Below are positions 17,282-26,950 of a stretch of 64,000 bases of DNA, one piece after another. The DNA lies in the NCBI RefSeq assembly GCF_013359755.1, contig NZ_JABMCJ010000072.1:1-64000 (forward strand), read 5' to 3'. The translations under genes and the position numbers were made by a program. This DNA comes from Tardiphaga robiniae (GTDB lineage Bacteria; Pseudomonadota; Alphaproteobacteria; Rhizobiales; Xanthobacteraceae). Below the pieces are notes generated by a model that was given only the letters and a program-made list of their open reading frames with translations, searched no databases and was not told the DNA's origin. Numbering within the stretch: position 1 is the first letter of the stretch; each line of letters begins with the position of its first letter.

Positions 17282-18781
17282 ATGACCGTTGCGATCGAGA
17301 TGGGGCATACGACGTCAGGCGCCCCGGCGGCTCTGGACCTTGAGGAACTGCTGGCGACGCGTCTGCTCGTACAGGGCAATTCGGGTTCCGGAAAATCGCA
17401 TCTGCTGCGCCGGCTGCTCGAACAGAGCGCCCCATGGGTGCAACAAACCATCATCGACCCTGAAGGCGATTTCGTCTCGCTGGCGGAGCGATTCGGTCAT
17501 CTGGTGATCGATGCCGAGGCGCATACCGAACGCGGGTTGCAGGTGGCCGGCGAGCGCGCGCGCATGCACCGCGTCTCCACAGTGCTCAATCTCGAAGGGC
17601 TGGATGCCGAGAATCAAATGCGCCGCGCCGCCGCCTTTCTGGGCGGGCTGTTCGACGCGCCTCGCGACCATTGGTATCCGATGCTCGTGGTGGTGGACGA
17701 GGCACAGCTGTTCGCCCCGGCCGTTGCCGGCGAGGTGTCCGACGAAGCGCGCAAACTATCGCTCGGCGCCATGACCAACCTGATGTGCCGCGGCCGCAAA
17801 CGCGGCCTTGCCGGCGTCATCGCGACACAGCGACTGGCGAAGCTCGCCAAGAACGTCGCGGCCGAAGCGTCGAATTTCCTGATGGGTCGCACCTTCCTCG
17901 ATATCGATATGGCACGCGCCGCCGATCTTCTCGGCATGGAGCGACGGCAGGCCGAATCCTTCCGCGACCTCGAGCGCGGCCAGTTCATGGCGTTGGGTCC
18001 CGCCCTCTCCCGTCGTCCGCTGGGCCTGCGCATCGGCGTCACCGAAACAAGTCCGCGCAATGCGACCCCACGCCTGATGCCGCTGCCGGAAGCGACACTC
18101 GACGACGTCCGCGCCACGATTCTCGCAGCGCCCCCGCCGGAGCCGGTCCGGCCGCAGCGCCGCGCACCGTCATCGCCGGATCTGCTTGGCCAGCTCATGG
18201 CGGCGAAGTCCGCAGCGCTGGAAATTCGGCCGGACGTGGCGGAGACGCCGATCAGCGCCGAGGAACTGGCGGAGCGGCGCATGCGCGTCGACCGCGTGTT
18301 GCAGGCCCTGATGGCGGAGCCCGATGCAGGCTTCCGGGTGGTCGGCGTGCTCTATCAGGAATTCGTGGTCCGCTGCCGCATCGAGGGTCTCGGTGCCGCC
18401 GTGCCGGACCTCGACGACTTCCGCCGCATGCTGACACGCGCCCGCGCCGGGCTCGGCTCCGACATGACCAACGATGACGGCTGGCAAGACGTCTCGGTCC
18501 GCGCCTCGATTCTGCCGGAGGATATGCAGGGCGTTTTCATGATGATCGCCCGCGCCGCCAAGGAAGGCTGGCCCTGCCCGAGCAATGCCGCGATCGCCCG
18601 CGCCTACGGCTCGCATTCGCTACGCCGCGCACAGCGCCTGCTGAACTATATCGAGGAGCAAGGCCTCGTCGTCTGTCAGCTCGATGGCGCCGGTCGGCGC
18701 ATCGTGACGCTTGTCGAACTGGCGTGGGCTACGGCGCCCGGCGATCCCAACGCCGAGGAAGCTGCGGCCGAGCAGGCCTGA
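17282..18781 (+). CDS. HerA/DUF87-like ATP-binding protein
   Basis: The 499-aa protein is a FtsK/HerA-superfamily P-loop ATPase. Walker A is GNSGSGKS at 32-39, Walker B is in MLVVVDEAQLF near 140, and the RGRKRGLAGVIATQRLAKL segment near 175 is the sensor region of this family. After about residue 290 a charged linker leads to a C-terminal domain rich in helices with winged-helix-like spacing (SNAAIARAYGSHSLRRAQRLLNYIEEQGLV). HerA relatives translocate DNA or protein; the job of this single-gene form is unknown. AAGGAG lies about 16 bases before the ATG, slightly far, so the start is only probable. Confidence 0.82.
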   Translation: MTVAIEMGHTTSGAPAALDLEELLATRLLVQGNSGSGKSHLLRRLLEQSAPWVQQTIIDPEGDFVSLAERFGHLVIDAEAHTERGLQVAGERARMHRVSTVLNLEGLDAENQMRRAAAFLGGLFDAPRDHWYPMLVVVDEAQLFAPAVAGEVSDEARKLSLGAMTNLMCRGRKRGLAGVIATQRLAKLAKNVAAEASNFLMGRTFLDIDMARAADLLGMERRQAESFRDLERGQFMALGPALSRRPLGLRIGVTETSPRNATPRLMPLPEATLDDVRATILAAPPPEPVRPQRRAPSSPDLLGQLMAAKSAALEIRPDVAETPISAEELAERRMRVDRVLQALMAEPDAGFRVVGVLYQEFVVRCRIEGLGAAVPDLDDFRRMLTRARAGLGSDMTNDDGWQDVSVRASILPEDMQGVFMMIARAAKEGWPCPSNAAIARAYGSHSLRRAQRLLNYIEEQGLVVCQLDGAGRRIVTLVELAWATAPGDPNAEEAAAEQA

Positions 18782-18787
18782 GCCGTT

Positions 18788-20227
18788 TCAGTCCGCCGAG
18801 AAGCCGAACGGAACGTTCAGCGTCCTGAAATCATCGGGCAGCAGTTCGCGCCCGATCGGAAGCGCCGAGCGCGCAGCACATCTTGGACGATGACAGACAC
18901 GGCATGCAACGCCGATCGGCGTGGGCGCATCCGGACGCGGCGCCGATGCGTCGCGCGTATAGATCAACTGGCCGGCATGTTCGGCTGCGCAACCGATCGC
19001 GATGGCGCGCTCGACGCGTTGTGCGCCGTAACCACCACCGCCAGCCGTGACGGTGCGGGCGATCGAAAAGAAGCGCTGCCCATCCGGCAATTCCAGCCAC
19101 TGCGTGACGATCTGGCGCGGCGTTTTGAAAACGTCATGCACTGACCACAGCGGGCACGCGCCGCCGTGCTTGGCAAATGGAAAGCCGGCGCCGTCGAGCA
19201 GCTTTGAGATGTTGCCAGCGGGGTCGACGCGGATCAGGAAGAACGGGACTTTCTCGGCGCCCGGCCGCTGCAAGGTCGTGATGCGATGCGCGGTCTGTTC
19301 GAAGCTGGCACCGAATTGGCGCGCCAGTGCTTCGAGATCGTAGCGACGGGTCTCGGCGGCGCGCGCGAAAGCCGCATAGGGCATGATCAGCGCCGCAGCG
19401 GCGTAACCCGCGAGCGCCCGGCGCGCCAGCAGTTCAGCGCTCTTGGTGGTGAACTGGCCGTCTTCGAGCGCGGTGCCGATCTCGTTTTCCATTTCGAGAT
19501 AGGCGAGTTGCTGCGCCAACTGGAAATGGAGGCTTGCGGTATCGAGCGAATCCTCAAGTAGCAATTGCTTGCGATGCAGATCCAGTCGCCTGACCGAGCC
19601 GAGCATGACGTCCGGCGGTAGATAGCGCACTTGCAGCTTATGCCGGGTCTTGAGACGCTCGACGAAACCGCTCGGCCCCGACGTCGCCTGCACAAGACGT
19701 TCGGCCACGTCGTCGATCACAGCGAAATTGTTGCGGCGAGCTGCCAGAAACCGCCTGACCTCGGCCACGGGATCGTTGGCATCATAGCCCTCGCTATCCG
19801 AAGACGACGCGCCACCGGTGAGCGCCGGTGCGCGCCGATCCGCCAGCGCGAGCTGCTCCTCGCGATAGGCGGTGTAGAGGCGCAGGAACGCCTCGGCCAT
19901 GCCGGGATAGCTCACCGCGAGATCGCTGATTTCGAGCGCGGGGATATCGATGTCCGAGAACATCGGCTCTTTCAGGATCGACTGCATCCGCGCCGTATTG
20001 TCGGCACCGCCATCGCCAGCCAGATCGGCGAGATCGATCGTGTAGGTGCGCGCCAACCGAAGCAGCATGTCGGCCGTCATCGGCCGCTGGTTGCGCTCCA
20101 GCAAAGCGACATAAGGGGCCGAAATTTCCAGATCGGCCGCCATATCGGCCTGGGTCAGGCCCAGATCGCGCCGAAGCCGCCGGATTCGCGGCCCCATGAA
20201 CACCGAACGACCTGCCGAGGCGGCCAT
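18788..20227 (-). CDS. RamB/ScfR-like transcriptional regulator (HTH-XRE plus DUF955/DUF2083)
   Basis: The 479-aa protein starts with a Cro/C1-type HTH (residues 10-66: MGPRIRRLRRDLGLTQADM...). A central domain resembles IrrE/ImmA metallopeptidase-like regulators, but in the segment DTASLHFQLAQQLAYLE the HExxH motif is not intact. The C-terminal domain (short-chain fatty acyl regulator type) has a CRVCHRPRC cysteine cluster near residue 445. RamB of Corynebacterium, in the same family, controls glyoxylate-cycle genes. Divergence from isocitrate lyase makes control of aceA by acetyl or propionyl status the simplest hypothesis. Confidence 0.88.
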   Translation of the reverse strand: MAASAGRSVFMGPRIRRLRRDLGLTQADMAADLEISAPYVALLERNQRPMTADMLLRLARTYTIDLADLAGDGGADNTARMQSILKEPMFSDIDIPALEISDLAVSYPGMAEAFLRLYTAYREEQLALADRRAPALTGGASSSDSEGYDANDPVAEVRRFLAARRNNFAVIDDVAERLVQATSGPSGFVERLKTRHKLQVRYLPPDVMLGSVRRLDLHRKQLLLEDSLDTASLHFQLAQQLAYLEMENEIGTALEDGQFTTKSAELLARRALAGYAAAALIMPYAAFARAAETRRYDLEALARQFGASFEQTAHRITTLQRPGAEKVPFFLIRVDPAGNISKLLDGAGFPFAKHGGACPLWSVHDVFKTPRQIVTQWLELPDGQRFFSIARTVTAGGGGYGAQRVERAIAIGCAAEHAGQLIYTRDASAPRPDAPTPIGVACRVCHRPRCAARSALPIGRELLPDDFRTLNVPFGFSAD

Positions 20228-20251
20228 CGCACACTCCAATACCTTGTAACT

Positions 20252-20284
20252 ACTTTACAGCCTTACACGTTCAATTTGTAAAGT
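20252..20284. promoter_or_regulatory. Inverted-repeat operator candidate between the RamB-like gene and aceA
   Basis: ACTTTACA (20252-20259) and TGTAAAGT (20277-20284) are exact inverted copies 17 bases apart; further TTGTAA and TGACAAGT elements flank them. It is 25 bases before the regulator start and about 90 before aceA, so one dimeric regulator could act on both. Confidence 0.5.
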
Positions 20285-20373
20285 ATGACAAGTTATCTGC
20301 GTTCCGTCTAGCGGCTGGCGATCCCGCGATTACAACCAAGGACAGGTTTTCGTCAGCCAAAGGGATCGAGACA

Positions 20374-22011
20374 ATGAACTTCCAGCCACGCGGGATCAGC
20401 AACCAGACCATCCTCGGCACCGGCTCCTATCGGAGCGAAATCGAGGCGGCGTCGGCGCTGCTCAAGACCAAGGACACCTGGAACGGCGTGACCGCCGAAG
20501 CGGTCGCACGCATGCGCCTGCAGAACCGCTTCAAGACCGGTCTCGACGTTGCACGCTACACGGCATCGCTGATGCGTGCCGACATGGCCGCCTATGATGC
20601 AGACACCACCAAGTACACCCAGTCGCTCGGCTGCTGGCACGGCTTTATCGCGCAGCAGAAGCTGATCTCGGTCAAGAAGCATTTCGGCACCACCGACCGC
20701 ACCTACCTGTACCTCTCGGGCTGGATGATCGCGGCGCTGCGCTCGGAATTCGGCCCGCTGCCGGATCAGTCGATGCACGAGAAGACTTCGGTCCCGGCTC
20801 TGATCGAGGAGCTCTACACCTTCCTTCGTCAGGCTGACTCGCGCGAGCTCAACGACATCTTCCGCAGCCTCGACGCCGCTCGTAAGGCTGGCGACAAGGC
20901 AAAGGAAGAAGAACTGATCAACAAGATCGACAACTTCCAGACCCACGTCGTTCCCGTCATCGCCGATATCGATGCCGGCTTCGGCAACGCGGAAGCGACC
21001 TATCTGCTCGCCAAGAAGATGATCGAAGCCGGCGCCTGTGCGCTGCAGATCGAGAACCAGGTCTCGGACGAGAAGCAGTGCGGCCATCAGGACGGCAAGG
21101 TCACCGTGCCGCACGAGGTCTTCCTCGCGAAGATCCGCGCCTGCCGTCACGCCTTCCTCGAAATGGGCGTCGAAGACGGCATCATCGTCACCCGCACCGA
21201 CTCGCTCGGCGCTGGCCTCACGCAGCAGATCGCCGTCAGCCACAAGCCGGGCGACCTCGGCGACCAGTACAACAGCTTCCTTGATTGCGAAGAAATCGAT
21301 GCTTCAAAGATCGGCAACGGCGACGTCGTTATTACGCGTAATGGAAAGCTGATGCGCCCGAAGCGTCTGGCCAGCAACCTGTACCAGTTCCGCGAAGGCA
21401 CGGGTCAGGACCGCTGCGTGCTCGACTGCATCACCTCGCTACAGAACGGTGCCGACCTTTTGTGGATCGAAACCGAGAAGCCGAACATCGAGCAGATCGC
21501 CAAGATGGTCGATCGCGTTCGTGAGGTGATCCCGAATGCGAAGCTGGCCTACAACAACTCGCCGTCGTTCAACTGGACGCTCAACTTCCGTTGGCAGGTC
21601 TATGACGCGATGAAGGAAGCCGGCAAGGATGTCAGCAAGTACAACCGCGCCGAACTGATGAAGGTGGAGTACGACAGCACGCCGCTGGCGGTCGAAGCCG
21701 ACGAGCTCATCCGGACATTCCAGGCTGATTCAGCCAAGCGTGCCGGCATCTTCCATCACCTGATCACGCTGCCGACCTATCACACGGCTGCGCTGTCCAC
21801 CGACAACCTCGCCAGGGAATATTTTGGCGAACAGGGCATGCTGGGCTACGTCAAGAACGTCCAGCGCGCGGAAATCCGTCAAGGCATCGCCTGCGCGAAG
21901 CATCAGAACATGGCTGGTTCGGACATCGGCGACGAGCACAAGGAATACTTCGCCGGTGAAGCAGCCCTGAAGGCGGGCGGCGCGCACAACACGATGAACC
22001 AGTTCGGCTAA
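20374..22011 (+). CDS. aceA: Isocitrate lyase
   Basis: The 545-aa enzyme cleaves isocitrate to glyoxylate and succinate in the glyoxylate shunt. The active-site loop is KQCGH at 234-238 (Cys236), as in the longer Pseudomonas-type lyases, where the Escherichia coli form has KKCGH. DIDAGFGN (198-205), SPSFNW and the LPTYHTAALS segment near the C-terminus are conserved. A strong terminator follows. Growth on acetate, fatty acids or aromatic-derived acetyl units is the likely use. Confidence 0.96.
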   Translation: MNFQPRGISNQTILGTGSYRSEIEAASALLKTKDTWNGVTAEAVARMRLQNRFKTGLDVARYTASLMRADMAAYDADTTKYTQSLGCWHGFIAQQKLISVKKHFGTTDRTYLYLSGWMIAALRSEFGPLPDQSMHEKTSVPALIEELYTFLRQADSRELNDIFRSLDAARKAGDKAKEEELINKIDNFQTHVVPVIADIDAGFGNAEATYLLAKKMIEAGACALQIENQVSDEKQCGHQDGKVTVPHEVFLAKIRACRHAFLEMGVEDGIIVTRTDSLGAGLTQQIAVSHKPGDLGDQYNSFLDCEEIDASKIGNGDVVITRNGKLMRPKRLASNLYQFREGTGQDRCVLDCITSLQNGADLLWIETEKPNIEQIAKMVDRVREVIPNAKLAYNNSPSFNWTLNFRWQVYDAMKEAGKDVSKYNRAELMKVEYDSTPLAVEADELIRTFQADSAKRAGIFHHLITLPTYHTAALSTDNLAREYFGEQGMLGYVKNVQRAEIRQGIACAKHQNMAGSDIGDEHKEYFAGEAALKAGGAHNTMNQFG

Positions 22012-22040
22012 TCGTTACAGTTCAGCTCATCGTAAAACCA

Positions 22041-22074
22041 GCCTGAGATCCTAGCGGATCTCAGGCTTTTTCGT
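22041..22074 (+). terminator. Rho-independent terminator after aceA
   Basis: An 11-bp stem GCCTGAGATCC/GGATCTCAGGC with a TAGC loop is followed by TTTTTCGTT. Confidence 0.92.
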
Positions 22075-22136
22075 TATCGGGCTCAAATGCCGAACGACTG
22101 CCTCACCGACAGGCAAGGCGCCGGCCTCCATTCCGG

Positions 22137-22424
22137 TTATCCCTGTCGGCGCAGGAAGCCGGTAATCGTGACGGTCTGCCAGATGCCGACGGTAAAGAAC
22201 GGATCGGCGTGATGAAATCTTTCGACCGCCGCGCGGTCAGCGGCCTCGACGAGAAACAGACTGCCAATCATGGTCTGGCCGTCATCGGCTGTCAGCGGAC
22301 CGGACATGACGATCGTCACGTCATAGGCCGAGGTGTCGGACAAAAAGGCCTTGTGAGCCTCGTAGTGAGACAAGCGTTTGTCGAGCGCCCCGGCATGATC
22401 GACGGCATGGATGGCAAACAGCAT
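22137..22424 (-). CDS. YciI-like (ferredoxin-like dimeric barrel) protein
   Basis: The 95-aa protein is a YciI domain: MLFAIHAVDHAGALDKRL at the start, the conserved His in LSHYEAHKAFL, SGPLTADDG, and FHHADPFFTVGIW. The His/Asp pair of this fold serves as a catalytic dyad in a few characterised lactonase-, hydrolase- or isomerase-type relatives. It lies 65 bases downstream of the module A binding-protein gene and is probably the last gene of that operon, where a small isomerase or hydrolase acting on a ring-cleavage product would fit (inference). Confidence 0.85.
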   Translation of the reverse strand: MLFAIHAVDHAGALDKRLSHYEAHKAFLSDTSAYDVTIVMSGPLTADDGQTMIGSLFLVEAADRAAVERFHHADPFFTVGIWQTVTITGFLRRQG

Positions 22425-22489
22425 GCGTAGCTCCTGAAAGACAGAAGACGGCCGCCGACCTGCGACGACCGCCTGAAGTGTCGAAGATA

Positions 22490-23461
22490 TTACTTGGTGC
22501 CGAGCTTAGCAGCCTCGTCCCAGCTCGGGCAGGTCCGCGATTCCAGCGGCACGTCGTAGGGCTGATAGTTCTCCTTGCCGATCACCGTGGGCTTGAGAAC
22601 GATCTCGGTGATCACCGGCTCGTTGCGCAGCGAACGAATGGCGATCATCATGCCGAGGCATCCCTGCATGAAACCATTGTAGTCGCCGCTCGCCAGCAGC
22701 TTCCCGGACTTGATCGCGTCGATTGCCTCCTTGGTACCATTGACGCCGATGACCTGGGCTTTGCGATTGGCACCATCGAGCGCCTCGATCGCACCGATCG
22801 CCATCGCATCATTGGCAGCCAACACACCGTCGATCTGAGTATTCGACTGCATGAGATTCTCCATGACCTGGAGCGCCTGCAGCCGCTGATAATTGCCCGG
22901 CTGCGACGCCAGCAGCTTGGCTCCCGGATTTTCCTTCAAGGCGTCGTTGAAGCCGCGGACGCGGTCGATGCTCGTCAAGGATCCTTTGACGCCCTCAATG
23001 ATCACAAAGTTGCCCTTGCCGCCGAGCGTCTTCAGCAGATAGCGCCCGGTCTCCAGACCCAGACTGTAGTCATCGGCGCCGACAAAGGCGACAAACTTGC
23101 CACCGGCGGAACGATCGGTCACGTTGACCACCGGGATCTTTGCGTCATTGATTTTCTCGACACCGGGGACCATCGCCTTGTAGTCGACCGGAATGAAGAC
23201 AATCGCCGACGGCTTCTTCACCACCACGTCCTCAATCTGGCTGAGCTGCTCCGGGATGCTGTCCGGCTTGGTCGGGATATAATGCAGCGTCTTTGCCTTC
23301 ATCGCCTTGGCGGCTGCGTCGGACCCGACTCGCACGGTCTGGAAGTACGGATTGGTCTGGTTTTTCGTAAACACCGCGATCGTCTCGCCGTCAGCGAATG
23401 CGTGAGATGAGAGTGATGTCGTCAGAAGCAATGCAGCAAGCGCGCCATAGGCCTTCTTCAT
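22490..23461 (-). CDS. Ribose/galactose-type ABC transporter substrate-binding protein (module A)
   Basis: The 323-aa protein has a signal peptide (MKKAYGALAALLLTTSLSSHAFA) and a periplasmic-binding-protein type 1 fold of the RbsB class: AVFTKNQTNPYFQTV, ISQIEDVVVKKPSAIVFIP-like core, and NDAMAIGAIEAL. It is clearly paralogous to the binding protein at 38875-39849. Although CUT2 systems are named for sugars, this one sits in an operon of aromatic-catabolism enzymes, so its ligand may be an aromatic or polyol. The start at 23461 has a GGAGGGA ribosome site. Confidence 0.9.
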   Translation of the reverse strand: MKKAYGALAALLLTTSLSSHAFADGETIAVFTKNQTNPYFQTVRVGSDAAAKAMKAKTLHYIPTKPDSIPEQLSQIEDVVVKKPSAIVFIPVDYKAMVPGVEKINDAKIPVVNVTDRSAGGKFVAFVGADDYSLGLETGRYLLKTLGGKGNFVIIEGVKGSLTSIDRVRGFNDALKENPGAKLLASQPGNYQRLQALQVMENLMQSNTQIDGVLAANDAMAIGAIEALDGANRKAQVIGVNGTKEAIDAIKSGKLLASGDYNGFMQGCLGMMIAIRSLRNEPVITEIVLKPTVIGKENYQPYDVPLESRTCPSWDEAAKLGTK

Positions 23462-23497
23462 AGTCGTTCCCTCCGTTTTGTTTTTGAGATCGAACAC

Positions 23498-24472
23498 TTA
23501 CGCCGCACGGCGCCGTGTTTTCATATCCAGCCATACTGCCAGAATGACGATGACGCCTGTCACCAGTGGCTGCCAACTCGCGTTGACCGACAACAGGTTC
23601 ATGCCATTGAGGACCAGGGTCAAAATGAGTGCGCCAACGAACGTGCCAAACACCGTTCCGAGACCGCCGAACAGCGAGGTGCCCCCGATCAGAACCGCCG
23701 CGATCGCCGGGAGTGTCAGGCTTTCTCCGATGTCGGCTTCGGCAGAGTTCAGTCGCGCAAGAAAGATGATCGAGGCGAGCCCGGCCATCGCCCCCGACAC
23801 TGTGTAGACCAGCAGAAGCCGGCGAGCGACGGGAATACCCGACAACCGCGCGGCAACCGGGTTGGCGCCGATGGCATAGATTTCCTGTCCCCACGTGGTG
23901 CGCTGCGCGAAAATGGTTCCGATGGCGAGGAAGACCAGCAACAGATAGACCGGGATCGGAAGACCGAGAAAATAGCCACTGCCGATCTGGCGAAAGCCAG
24001 CCGGGAAACCGTGCATGGTCTCTCCGCCCATGTACCAATAAGTGATGCCGTGCAGTACCCACAACATCCCGTAGGTCGCAATGAAAGATGGGATTCGAAG
24101 CGCCGTCACCATCACGCCGTTCAACATCCCCACCGCGCCACCGACGCCGATGCCTGTCAGTACCCCCAAGGTCGGCGAGCCCGTCTGATGAATCACCGTT
24201 CCGGCAATACAGGCGGAAATGGCGACATTGGCACCAATCGAAAGGTCGAGGCCACCTGTCAGCACCACCAGCGTCAGGCCCGACGCAATGAAGAACAGCA
24301 GACTCGCCTGACGCAGGACGTTGAGGATGTTACCGAGACTGAAGAACGAGTTGGTCAGGATGGTCAGCGCCGCACAGATCAGAAACGCAGCGAGCAGGCG
24401 ATAGAATACCTGGATCATCTCGTCGGAGAGCAACATTCGCCCGCCCGTGATCGGCTTTGAGATATCGGTCAT
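23498..24472 (-). CDS. Ribose-type ABC transporter permease (module A, second)
   Basis: The 324-aa integral membrane protein is an RbsC-like CUT2 permease with eight to ten helices, including the motif GLTLVVLTGGLDLSIGANVAI and the coupling region GANPVAARLSGIPV. Its ATG overlaps the stop of the preceding permease gene by four bases. It would form a heterodimer with that permease. Confidence 0.92.
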   Translation of the reverse strand: MTDISKPITGGRMLLSDEMIQVFYRLLAAFLICAALTILTNSFFSLGNILNVLRQASLLFFIASGLTLVVLTGGLDLSIGANVAISACIAGTVIHQTGSPTLGVLTGIGVGGAVGMLNGVMVTALRIPSFIATYGMLWVLHGITYWYMGGETMHGFPAGFRQIGSGYFLGLPIPVYLLLVFLAIGTIFAQRTTWGQEIYAIGANPVAARLSGIPVARRLLLVYTVSGAMAGLASIIFLARLNSAEADIGESLTLPAIAAVLIGGTSLFGGLGTVFGTFVGALILTLVLNGMNLLSVNASWQPLVTGVIVILAVWLDMKTRRRAA

Positions 24473-25419
24473 GATCGGCTCCGCAATCCATCGACGAACA
24501 AGGCTGCAATCACCAGCAAGCCGACGCTTGCCACCTGAATCGAAGACGGCAGCGCCAGCAGATTCAATCCGTTGCGCAACACGCCTACGGTGACCACGCC
24601 GAGCAAGGTGCCGAGCAGCCAACCATTGCCGCGCTCGAACGACGTGCCGCCGACGGCAACCGCAGCGATGGCATCGAACTCGAGACCGAGGCCAGCGGTT
24701 GGATGCCCGGAGTTCATGCGCGCAGTCATCAGGAGACCGGCCAGACCGACCATGGCGCCGCCGAGCGCGTAGACGAGGATCAGCAAGCGACGTGCCGAGA
24801 TACCGGCGAATTTCAGCGCTTCACGGTTGCCGCCGAGCGCGAAAATGTAAGTCCCGAAACGCGTGTGGTAGAGCAATCCATGGAAGGCAAGGTAGCTTCC
24901 CAGTCCCAACACGATCGGAAGCGGAACCCCGCCGAGCGTCCCGGAATAGACGCCGCGAACGGCGGCCGGCATGCCAACGACGCTCTGGCCATCGCTGACG
25001 ATCAGCGAGAGGCCCTGAGCCATCCCGAGTGTGCCCAGCGTGGCGACAAAAGGGGGAATGCCGACAACGGCCACCAGCCAGCCGTTGATCGTCCCGAACA
25101 CGATTCCGACGGCCAGAGCCGCAAGCAGGCCGAGCAGCAACGAGCCAGTGGCCAAGGCAACGATGGCGACGATCAGCGAGGTCAGCGTCAACACTGCGCC
25201 CATCGACAGGTCGAGACCTTCGGTCATGATGATCAGCGTCATCGGCAGCGCCAGCATCAGCAGAATCGTCGATTGGACGAGCACGTTGGAAATATTCGGC
25301 ACCGTCAGGAAGCCGGGTGTCATCAGGCTGAAGACAACACACAGCAGCACCAGCATGACGGCAACGCCGGGAATCCGCTGAAGCGGATTGGTGTTCAATA
25401 CCATCGCTTGTTCACGCAT
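24469..25419 (-). CDS. Ribose-type ABC transporter permease (module A, first)
   Basis: The 316-aa RbsC-like permease has MTLIIMTEGLDLSMGAVLTL in the signature helix and the cytoplasmic coupling segment GGNREALKFAGISARR. It overlaps the ATPase gene by eight bases upstream and the next permease by four bases downstream. It is most similar by eye to the permease at 36865-37842 in module B. Confidence 0.92.
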   Translation of the reverse strand: MREQAMVLNTNPLQRIPGVAVMLVLLCVVFSLMTPGFLTVPNISNVLVQSTILLMLALPMTLIIMTEGLDLSMGAVLTLTSLIVAIVALATGSLLLGLLAALAVGIVFGTINGWLVAVVGIPPFVATLGTLGMAQGLSLIVSDGQSVVGMPAAVRGVYSGTLGGVPLPIVLGLGSYLAFHGLLYHTRFGTYIFALGGNREALKFAGISARRLLILVYALGGAMVGLAGLLMTARMNSGHPTAGLGLEFDAIAAVAVGGTSFERGNGWLLGTLLGVVTVGVLRNGLNLLALPSSIQVASVGLLVIAALFVDGLRSRS

Positions 25420-26950
25420 GATGCATCCCCAACTTCACGATCTTTTCCTCACTCAGTTCGTGGCGAGCCAGTTCACCCGCGATCCGTCCGTCGCACATGA
25501 CATAGGCGCGATCACAGACGTGGCAGATTTCCGCCTGCTCCGACGAGATCATCAGCGCAGCGGCACCATCCGCGACCAGTCGGTCGATGAGCGCGAAGAT
25601 CTCGGCTTTCGCTCCGACATCGATGCCCCGTGTCGGTTCGTCGAAGATGAACAGCTTGGCGCCGGCGGCCAGCCATTTGCCGATGACGACTTTCTGCTGG
25701 TTGCCGCCGGACAGAAGACCGACGGCCTGCTTGTCCGATGGGGTCACGATCCTCAACTGCCGGATCAGATCATTGGCAACCTGCCTGGATTTCCCCTGAT
25801 CGAAGAAGCCACGCGGAAAGATCTTGCGTAGCGCGGAAACGATCAGGTTGTCTCCGACGGAGCGGATCAGAGCCAGACCTTCGGCCTTGCGGCTTTCCGG
25901 AATCAGCGCGAGCCCCAGCCTGGCAGCTTCGTCCGGGCCACCGGATTTCTCCTGGCCGTCGAACAGGATTTGTCCCGCGGTCGCCTTGTCGGCTCCGAAA
26001 ATGGCCCGCACCACTTCCGTGCGCCCCGAGCCGACCAGCCCGCACAGCCCAACAATCTCGCCTTGCCGCACCACCAGGTCGATGCCCGCAATGCCCGAGG
26101 CAGAAGAGAGGCCCCTCACCTCGAGCATGACCTTGCCAGGGGACTCGGCGAAGGTCCGTGGATAGCTCATATCGACGCTGCGACCGACCATCATCCGGAC
26201 CAGATCGTCCGACGACACGGCGCCGGGTTTTACCTCGTCGATACGGCGCCCATCGCGCAGCACCGTGATGCGGTCACCGAGCGAGAATACTTCTGCCATG
26301 CGGTGCGAGATGTAGATGATGGCAACGCCATCCGCCTTGAGCCGCGCGATCAGCGCAAACAGCAATTCCGTCTCGCGGTCGGACAGCGCCGCCGTCGGCT
26401 CATCCATCACGAGAATTCGCGCGTTCTGGCTGATGGCCTTCGCAATTTCCACCATCTGCTGCTGGGCGACGCCCAGCTTCTCGATCCGGATCGCCGGATC
26501 GATGTCGAATCCAATCGAATCCAGCACGCGCTTGGCATCGGCCAGAATTTTCTTGCGATCGATCGTGCCGGGAACACGTCCTGCCGGCTCGCGTCCAAGG
26601 AAGATGTTCTGCGCGATGTCGAGATAGGGGACCAGCGAAAATTCCTGGAAGATGACGGCGATGCCGAGCTTCTGCGCATCGGCTGGCGACGCGATCTCGA
26701 CTGTCTCGCCGTTGTAGTGGAACGAGCCGTGATCGGCGCGATAGGCCCCGCACAGCACTTTCATCAGGCTCGATTTGCCTGCTCCGTTCTCGCCGAGCAG
26801 CATATGCACCTCGCCTGGCCAGACCGAGAACGACACATCGTCGAGTGCCTTCACTCCCGGGAATTCCTTGGAGATGCCGCGCAGTTCGAACAGCGGCGGC
26901 GCCGCCTGAACGATCGACACGGCAGCCTTGGACTGTGCAAGTTGCGTCAT
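25412..26950 (-). CDS. Ribose-type ABC transporter ATPase, two cassettes (module A)
   Basis: The 512-aa protein has the double-cassette layout of RbsA/MglA. The first cassette has Walker A GENGAGKS at 53-60, Walker B LVMDEPTAAL and a signature region GVAQQQMVEIAKA. The second begins near residue 262 with the usual degenerate Walker A (GLVGSGRTEV), then LLSGGNQQKVVIGKW and IFDEPTRGIDVG. It overlaps the FAD oxidase gene by four bases, so enzyme and transporter genes belong to one transcript. Confidence 0.94.
   Translation of the reverse strand: MTQLAQSKAAVSIVQAAPPLFELRGISKEFPGVKALDDVSFSVWPGEVHMLLGENGAGKSSLMKVLCGAYRADHGSFHYNGETVEIASPADAQKLGIAVIFQEFSLVPYLDIAQNIFLGREPAGRVPGTIDRKKILADAKRVLDSIGFDIDPAIRIEKLGVAQQQMVEIAKAISQNARILVMDEPTAALSDRETELLFALIARLKADGVAIIYISHRMAEVFSLGDRITVLRDGRRIDEVKPGAVSSDDLVRMMVGRSVDMSYPRTFAESPGKVMLEVRGLSSASGIAGIDLVVRQGEIVGLCGLVGSGRTEVVRAIFGADKATAGQILFDGQEKSGGPDEAARLGLALIPESRKAEGLALIRSVGDNLIVSALRKIFPRGFFDQGKSRQVANDLIRQLRIVTPSDKQAVGLLSGGNQQKVVIGKWLAAGAKLFIFDEPTRGIDVGAKAEIFALIDRLVADGAAALMISSEQAEICHVCDRAYVMCDGRIAGELARHELSEEKIVKLGMHHA

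Noticed and set aside
24011-25500. Plus-strand frames opposite the module A permeases
   Set aside because: They code for Gln/Arg/His-rich proteins, the usual complement of membrane-protein codons, and the real permeases are tightly coupled on the other strand.
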